In this document: positions 5,681 to 6,737 of the stretch, one piece after another | Layout: each line of letters starts with the position of its first letter | How positions within the stretch are numbered: position 1 is the stretch's first letter | NCBI GenBank assembly: GCA_031287285.1 | Contig: JAITTC010000141.1 | Location: 1-6,737 of the forward strand | Reading direction: 5' to 3' | From: Christensenellaceae bacterium | GTDB taxonomy: Bacteria; Bacillota; Clostridia; Christensenellales; UBA1750 | DNA length: 6,737 nucleotides | Made by a program: the position numbers and the translations under genes | The notes under the pieces: model-generated | What the model saw: only the letters and a program-made list of their open reading frames with translations | Database searches by the model: none | Told to the model about the DNA's origin: nothing

Positions 5681-6253
5681 TTAGAGCGCAAAGCCTGCTT
5701 CGAAGGCCCTTAAATTGGCCTCGAGGAAGCGCTGGGGCACGGTTTCTTCCAGCGCTTTGCGCCAGAGCGATTTTTCGTGCGGGAGGGATTTGGCCAGGCG
5801 CCCGAGCAGCACGGTGTTGACCGCGCGGGCGCTGCCGGCTTTGGTAGCCAGCGGCAGGGCATCGACCGCGACGGTTTCGCACTCGCCCTTCAGGCGCTCG
5901 ATGATGCCGGCCGGGTACAGCGCCGTGCCGGTAATGACCGGCAACGGCAGGATCTGCTGGGTGTTGACGATTAAAGCGCCGCCCTTTTTGAGGTAGGGCA
6001 GGGCGCGCAGGGCCTCGAGCTCCTCAAAGGCGAGGATGAAGTCGGCGCCGCCCTGCTCCACAAGAGGGGAGTAGACCGTTTCGCCCATGCGGACGTAGGT
6101 GGTCACGGAACCGCCGCGCTGGCTCATGCCGTGCACCTCGCTGACCTTCACGTCAAGGCCCAACTGGCTCGCGATGGAGCCGAGCACCCGGCTTGCGAGC
6201 AGGGTACCCTGGCCGCCGACGCCTACGATGACGAGATTTAAGGCATTGCTCAT
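5681..6253 (-). CDS. iorB: Indolepyruvate:ferredoxin oxidoreductase, beta subunit
   Basis: A 190-aa gamma-type domain subunit of the 2-oxoacid:ferredoxin oxidoreductases. With IorA it converts indolepyruvate and other aryl pyruvates plus CoA to arylacetyl-CoA, CO2 and reduced ferredoxin in the cytoplasm of anaerobes. Visible signatures are GVGGQGTLLASRVL (11-24), SEVHGMSQRGGSV (38-50), and NTVLLG (146-151). The open frame extends 21 codons further upstream, but ATG 6253 is preferred. It begins the conserved MSNALNLVIVGVGGQG, overlaps the iorA stop as ATGA (translational coupling), and has AAGGAGG (6260-6266) 6 nt upstream. Length fits IorB of this type. Confidence 0.96.
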   Translation of the reverse strand: MSNALNLVIVGVGGQGTLLASRVLGSIASQLGLDVKVSEVHGMSQRGGSVTTYVRMGETVYSPLVEQGGADFILAFEELEALRALPYLKKGGALIVNTQQILPLPVITGTALYPAGIIERLKGECETVAVDALPLATKAGSARAVNTVLLGRLAKSLPHEKSLWRKALEETVPQRFLEANLRAFEAGFAL

Positions 6254-6737
6254 AGCGCGCCTCCTTCGATGGCCTTCTTTGGGCAAAGCCCGGCGCAGAG
6301 GCCGCAGCCAACACAAAGGGCAGGGTCGATGGTCATGCCTTGTTCCGCCCCGGTGATGGCGGGGCAGCCGATGGCAAGGCAGGCGCCGCAGCGGATGCAG
6401 GCATCGGTGCTGACCTGAAGAGGGGCCTTCTTTTCGCGGCTGAGCAGCGCGCAGGGCCTGCGCGCGATGACGACCGAGGGGCCGTCTTTTTCGGTTTCTT
6501 CCCTCAAAATCGCCTCAAAGGCCCTCATGTCGAAGGGATCGGCGACCCGGACCGACTGCACGCCAACCGCCTCGCAGAGCCGCTCTATGTTCAGCTGCGG
6601 CGCCTCAAGGAAGTGGATATTCTGGCCGGTGGTTGGGTTTGGCTGGTGGCCCGTCATGCCGGTGGTAGAATTATCGACGATGATGACGGTGGAATTGGCC
6701 CGGTTGTAAACGAGATCGATCAACCCCGTGATGCCGG
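6250..6737 (-). CDS. iorA: Indolepyruvate:ferredoxin oxidoreductase, alpha subunit, C-terminal part (cut by window edge)
   Basis: About 162 codons are visible, open to the right edge; the remaining N-terminal part (several hundred residues in IorA) lies outside. The fragment starts in the thiamine diphosphate domain (GITGLIDLVYNRANSTVII, then DNSTTGMTGHQPNP). It ends with a bacterial-type 2[4Fe-4S] ferredoxin domain: CIRCGACLAIGCP (CxxCxxCx4CP) and CVGCGLCAGLCP (CxxCxxCx3CP). All eight cluster cysteines are present, so electron transfer to ferredoxin should be intact. It ends EGGAL and overlaps iorB by 4 nt. As the first gene seen of the operon, its promoter lies outside the window. Confidence 0.96.
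   Translation of the reverse strand, partial: GITGLIDLVYNRANSTVIIVDNSTTGMTGHQPNPTTGQNIHFLEAPQLNIERLCEAVGVQSVRVADPFDMRAFEAILREETEKDGPSVVIARRPCALLSREKKAPLQVSTDACIRCGACLAIGCPAITGAEQGMTIDPALCVGCGLCAGLCPKKAIEGGAL

Noticed and set aside
6254..6316. Upstream extension of iorB by 21 codons
   Set aside because: Lies inside the ferredoxin domain of iorA, is Arg-rich and unlike IorB. ATG 6253 has an ideal ribosome binding site and the ATGA overlap.

Overview
The window looks like a piece of the chromosome of an anaerobic, fairly GC-rich Clostridia-type Bacillota (inference). The reasons are strong GGAGG-type ribosome binding sites, frequent TTG and GTG starts, a ferredoxin-dependent indolepyruvate oxidoreductase, a sodium-pump decarboxylase membrane subunit, and a short RadC-family protein. 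There is no phage, transposase, CRISPR, rRNA or tRNA signal. This is mostly metabolic chromosome rather than an accessory island.

Layout. (1) Positions 1-403, minus strand: the N-terminal part of a RadC/JAB-domain protein, cut by the window edge. (2) Positions 404-604: a divergent intergenic region with a 10-bp tandem repeat and a possible promoter, leading into (3) 605-1456, plus strand: a stand-alone protein related to the catalytic domain of 2-oxo acid dehydrogenase E2. It starts with TTG, and the motif corresponding to the E2 DHRxxDG signature reads DERICDG. (4) Positions 1457-1693: a structured spacer with a perfect 24-bp inverted repeat, two further hairpins and a clear extended -10 promoter. 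(5) Positions 1694-3042, plus strand: a two-gene unit encoding the membrane beta subunit of a Na+-translocating decarboxylase and, 11 nt later, a 40-aa single-helix OadG-like protein that starts with TTG. (6) Positions 3043-3237: a convergent spacer in which nothing was recognised. (7) Positions 3238-3717, minus strand: a GNAT acetyltransferase gene with an in-frame TAA at codon 11, so probably a recent pseudogene. (8) Positions 3821-6737, minus strand: the operon iorA (partial), iorB, paaK, and a tandem ACT-domain gene, closed by a strong rho-independent terminator.

How the genes work together. IorA and IorB oxidatively decarboxylate aryl pyruvates (from Trp, Phe, Tyr) to arylacetyl-CoA and reduce ferredoxin. 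PaaK interconverts arylacetates and their CoA thioesters at the cost (or in principle the yield) of ATP. The small ACT protein is a likely amino-acid sensor for the pathway. The sodium-pump pair could couple a decarboxylation to a Na+ gradient, but the carboxyltransferase and biotin carrier subunits it needs are not in the window. The most notable unexplained items are the single-nonsense GNAT gene, the His-to-Glu E2-like protein, the orphan beta/small-gamma pump pair, and the perfect 24-bp palindrome without a U-tract. I did not see a convincing new multi-gene system.
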